From contig NZ_NPJJ01000058.1 in assembly GCF_002251385.1 (NCBI RefSeq), forward strand, positions 1-64,000: a stretch of DNA of 64,000 nucleotides, read 5' to 3'. The stretch comes from Prevotella sp. P5-108. GTDB taxonomy: Bacteria; Bacteroidota; Bacteroidia; Bacteroidales; Bacteroidaceae. The position numbers were made by a program, and so were the translations under genes. The first letter of the stretch is position 1; each line of letters begins with the position of its first letter. Positions 62,473 through 64,000 of the stretch are shown here, piece by piece. Under the pieces are notes generated by a model that saw nothing but the letters and a program-made list of their open reading frames with translations, made no database searches and was not told where the DNA came from.

Positions 62473-64000
62473 TTAGTATTCGAGTGAGTAAGTAACGCCA
62501 CGCCTCATCATATCCTTTGCGGTAGGTTTCAGACGCACGAGGAAGTTGCCATAAGAAGGCTTGTTGCGTGTCCATCCAGCCTCGGCAAGAGCAATCGCGC
62601 GCGGATAAGCCTGATAGTAGATACGTTCGGGCGAAGTGATGCACTCACTCCACAGCGTTCCAGCAACACCAAAGAGGTTGTTGTCTTCGAAGCTCTGGTC
62701 TCTGCCCCACGACGGGTCAATAGAGTAAGTAGCCTCGAGCGATGTAACGGGCATACCCCAGTTTACCTCCGGCATATCGCCCTTGGCCATGGGATAGTCG
62801 AAGTAACAGTGTTCGCCCGGGCAAAGCATTATGCGTGCGTTGTTGTTCACAGCGGCTTCAAGGGCCTTATCGGTGAGTCCGTCTCGCCAGGCAAAGGTGA
62901 CACATCCAGGCTGAATCTTCTTGAAGTCGGTCTCGTACCAAAACATGGGAGTCTTGTTGTAGGTATCGCGCAGAAGCCCGATGATACGGTCAAACAGGTA
63001 GCCCTGTAGTTTCCAGTTTTCCGAACGGTCGGTGGTGGTAATGCCGAGCTGTCTCTTCAGAGCCTGACACTTGGGGCAGTCGGTCCAGCAGTCGAGGGCG
63101 GGGTTGCCAGCCTCGTCGCCGCCGAGATGGATATACTTGGAGGGGAAGATGTTGGCTATTTCCTGGAATACATTGCCCAGAAACTCATAGGTGAAGGCAT
63201 TGCCGGGGCACAGCAGCTCGTTGGACACACCGCAAGTGGTGCGGATAGGAACCTGACGCTGATGGCAAGTAAGTTCGGGGAATACGCTGATGGCAGCCAC
63301 CTCATGGCCAGGCATCTCGATTTCGGGTATAATCTCCACATGATACTTGGCAGCATACTCCACCAAGTCGCGCATCTGCTCCTGGGTGTAATAGCCCTTG
63401 TAGGGCATCAGCAAGTCGTCCTGTCCCCAGCGCATGGAAGCCTGCTCGGTGAGCTGGGGATATTTTTTAATCTCGATGCGCCAAGCCTGGTCGTCGACCA
63501 AATGCAGGTGGATGGCATTGAGCTTATAGCGGGCCATCTCGGGGACAAACGCCTTGAGCTCGTCTATAGGTATGAACGTACGGGCAGGGTCTACCATCAA
63601 CTCGCGTACGTGAGTACGGGGCGTATCTTTGATGGTAAGTTGCGGGATGGCGTCAACACATTCCTTGTTGCCCGAGCCGCGCAGAACCTGGTCGAGAGTC
63701 ATCAGTCCCCAGAACACACCGCGGGGAGTCTTACCCTTGATGCACACGCCCTTAGAGTCGACGACCATGGTGTAAGCCTCGTCATCGGCAAGTGTAGGGT
63801 CGATACCGAGCACGAGCCGTACACCGCGCTGACGGCTGTTCACTATATTGCCAATACGGTTGCTGAGCATCTCGCGAGCCCGCTCTTTCTCATTGTCCAG
63901 AGCATTTGCATTGTCATCAGCAGCTGTCACCACGATGTGCCATGCTGTATGCACATTGAAGGTCTTCGCCCCCTTCTTGACACTCAGCTCCTGCGGCATG
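62473..64000 (-). CDS. GH20 beta-N-acetylhexosaminidase (5' end outside the window)
   Basis: At least 508 aa; the frame is still open at the right edge and no signal peptide is seen, so the N-terminus is cut off. N-terminal GH20b domain, then catalytic barrel with LHLVDDQAWRIEI, IIPEIEMPGHEVAA and HLGGDEAGNP (the Asp-Glu pair). Hydrolyses terminal GlcNAc/GalNAc; in gut Bacteroidales such enzymes act on mucin or host glycans. Probably secreted. Confidence 0.93.
   Translation of the reverse strand, partial: MPQELSVKKGAKTFNVHTAWHIVVTAADDNANALDNEKERAREMLSNRIGNIVNSRQRGVRLVLGIDPTLADDEAYTMVVDSKGVCIKGKTPRGVFWGLMTLDQVLRGSGNKECVDAIPQLTIKDTPRTHVRELMVDPARTFIPIDELKAFVPEMARYKLNAIHLHLVDDQAWRIEIKKYPQLTEQASMRWGQDDLLMPYKGYYTQEQMRDLVEYAAKYHVEIIPEIEMPGHEVAAISVFPELTCHQRQVPIRTTCGVSNELLCPGNAFTYEFLGNVFQEIANIFPSKYIHLGGDEAGNPALDCWTDCPKCQALKRQLGITTTDRSENWKLQGYLFDRIIGLLRDTYNKTPMFWYETDFKKIQPGCVTFAWRDGLTDKALEAAVNNNARIMLCPGEHCYFDYPMAKGDMPEVNWGMPVTSLEATYSIDPSWGRDQSFEDNNLFGVAGTLWSECITSPERIYYQAYPRAIALAEAGWTRNKPSYGNFLVRLKPTAKDMMRRGVTYSLEY

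Overview
The window is a chromosomal stretch from a member of the Bacteroidales, most likely Prevotellaceae. Evidence: many genes are preceded by the Bacteroidetes promoter (TTTG, about 20 bp, TAnnTTTG); the conserved run parA-parB-DUF5683-lytic transglycosylase-RSH is present; and the lpxB/surE pair, the GNAT-nitrilase fusion, an IntDOT-like integrase, a MobV relaxase and an IS1380-type insertion sequence are all typical of the phylum. Core genes are GC-rich. Several islands are clearly AT-rich. Species was not determined.

Layout. 1-1.75 kb: a short secreted RHS-core protein with an M91-like metallopeptidase tip, overlapped by a secreted candidate immunity gene. 1.77-5 kb: tandem repeats, a membrane protein, a HIRAN-like protein and a DUF5675 protein. 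5.1-14.2 kb: lpxB-surE (minus) divergent from parA-parB-DUF5683-mltD-rsh (plus). The 3' end of rsh and its terminator are duplicated next to a Sel1-repeat fragment. 14.2-20.1 kb: a lipoprotein serpin, a 1.4-kb repeat-rich gap with large inverted repeats, a MerR regulator and alaS. 20.1-25.2 kb: an island of three further RHS-leader cassettes. Two are near-identical 1,840-bp tandem copies that have lost the toxin but keep the promoter and paired candidate immunity genes. The island is bracketed by an 87-bp direct repeat of the alaS 3' end plus terminator. 25.3-33.6 kb: a 51-aa peptide gene, a Fic protein with two palindromic operators, a membrane AraC-type regulator, a BamE-like secreted protein, a GNAT/nitrilase and a GH78 enzyme.

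34.1-48.8 kb: the leucine operon. It begins with a 26-codon leader peptide rich in Ile/Leu/Val codons, followed by alternative antiterminator and terminator pairings, then leuA and leuC. About 9.75 kb of integrative mobilizable element lies between leuC and leuD-leuB. The element carries an integrase, a small DNA-binding protein, a MobV relaxase behind a palindromic oriT candidate, an IS1380 copy, an IS110 copy with an in-frame amber codon, and three cargo genes (nucleoside phosphorylase, AadA/ANT(9)-type nucleotidyltransferase, DHFR-like reductase).

48.9-64 kb is mostly core: XRE-cupin regulator and acyl-CoA ligase, RecD-like helicase, rsmD with DUF3822, desulfoferrodoxin, a DUF4143 ATPase behind 33-bp repeats, cardiolipin synthase with a TPR protein, dnaG, and a GH20 hexosaminidase running off the right edge.

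The most unusual content is (1) the dispersed family of minimal Sec-signal/RHS-core cassettes that swap tips and immunity genes at a conserved core, (2) the leucine attenuator, and (3) the mobilizable element that separates leuDB from that attenuator.
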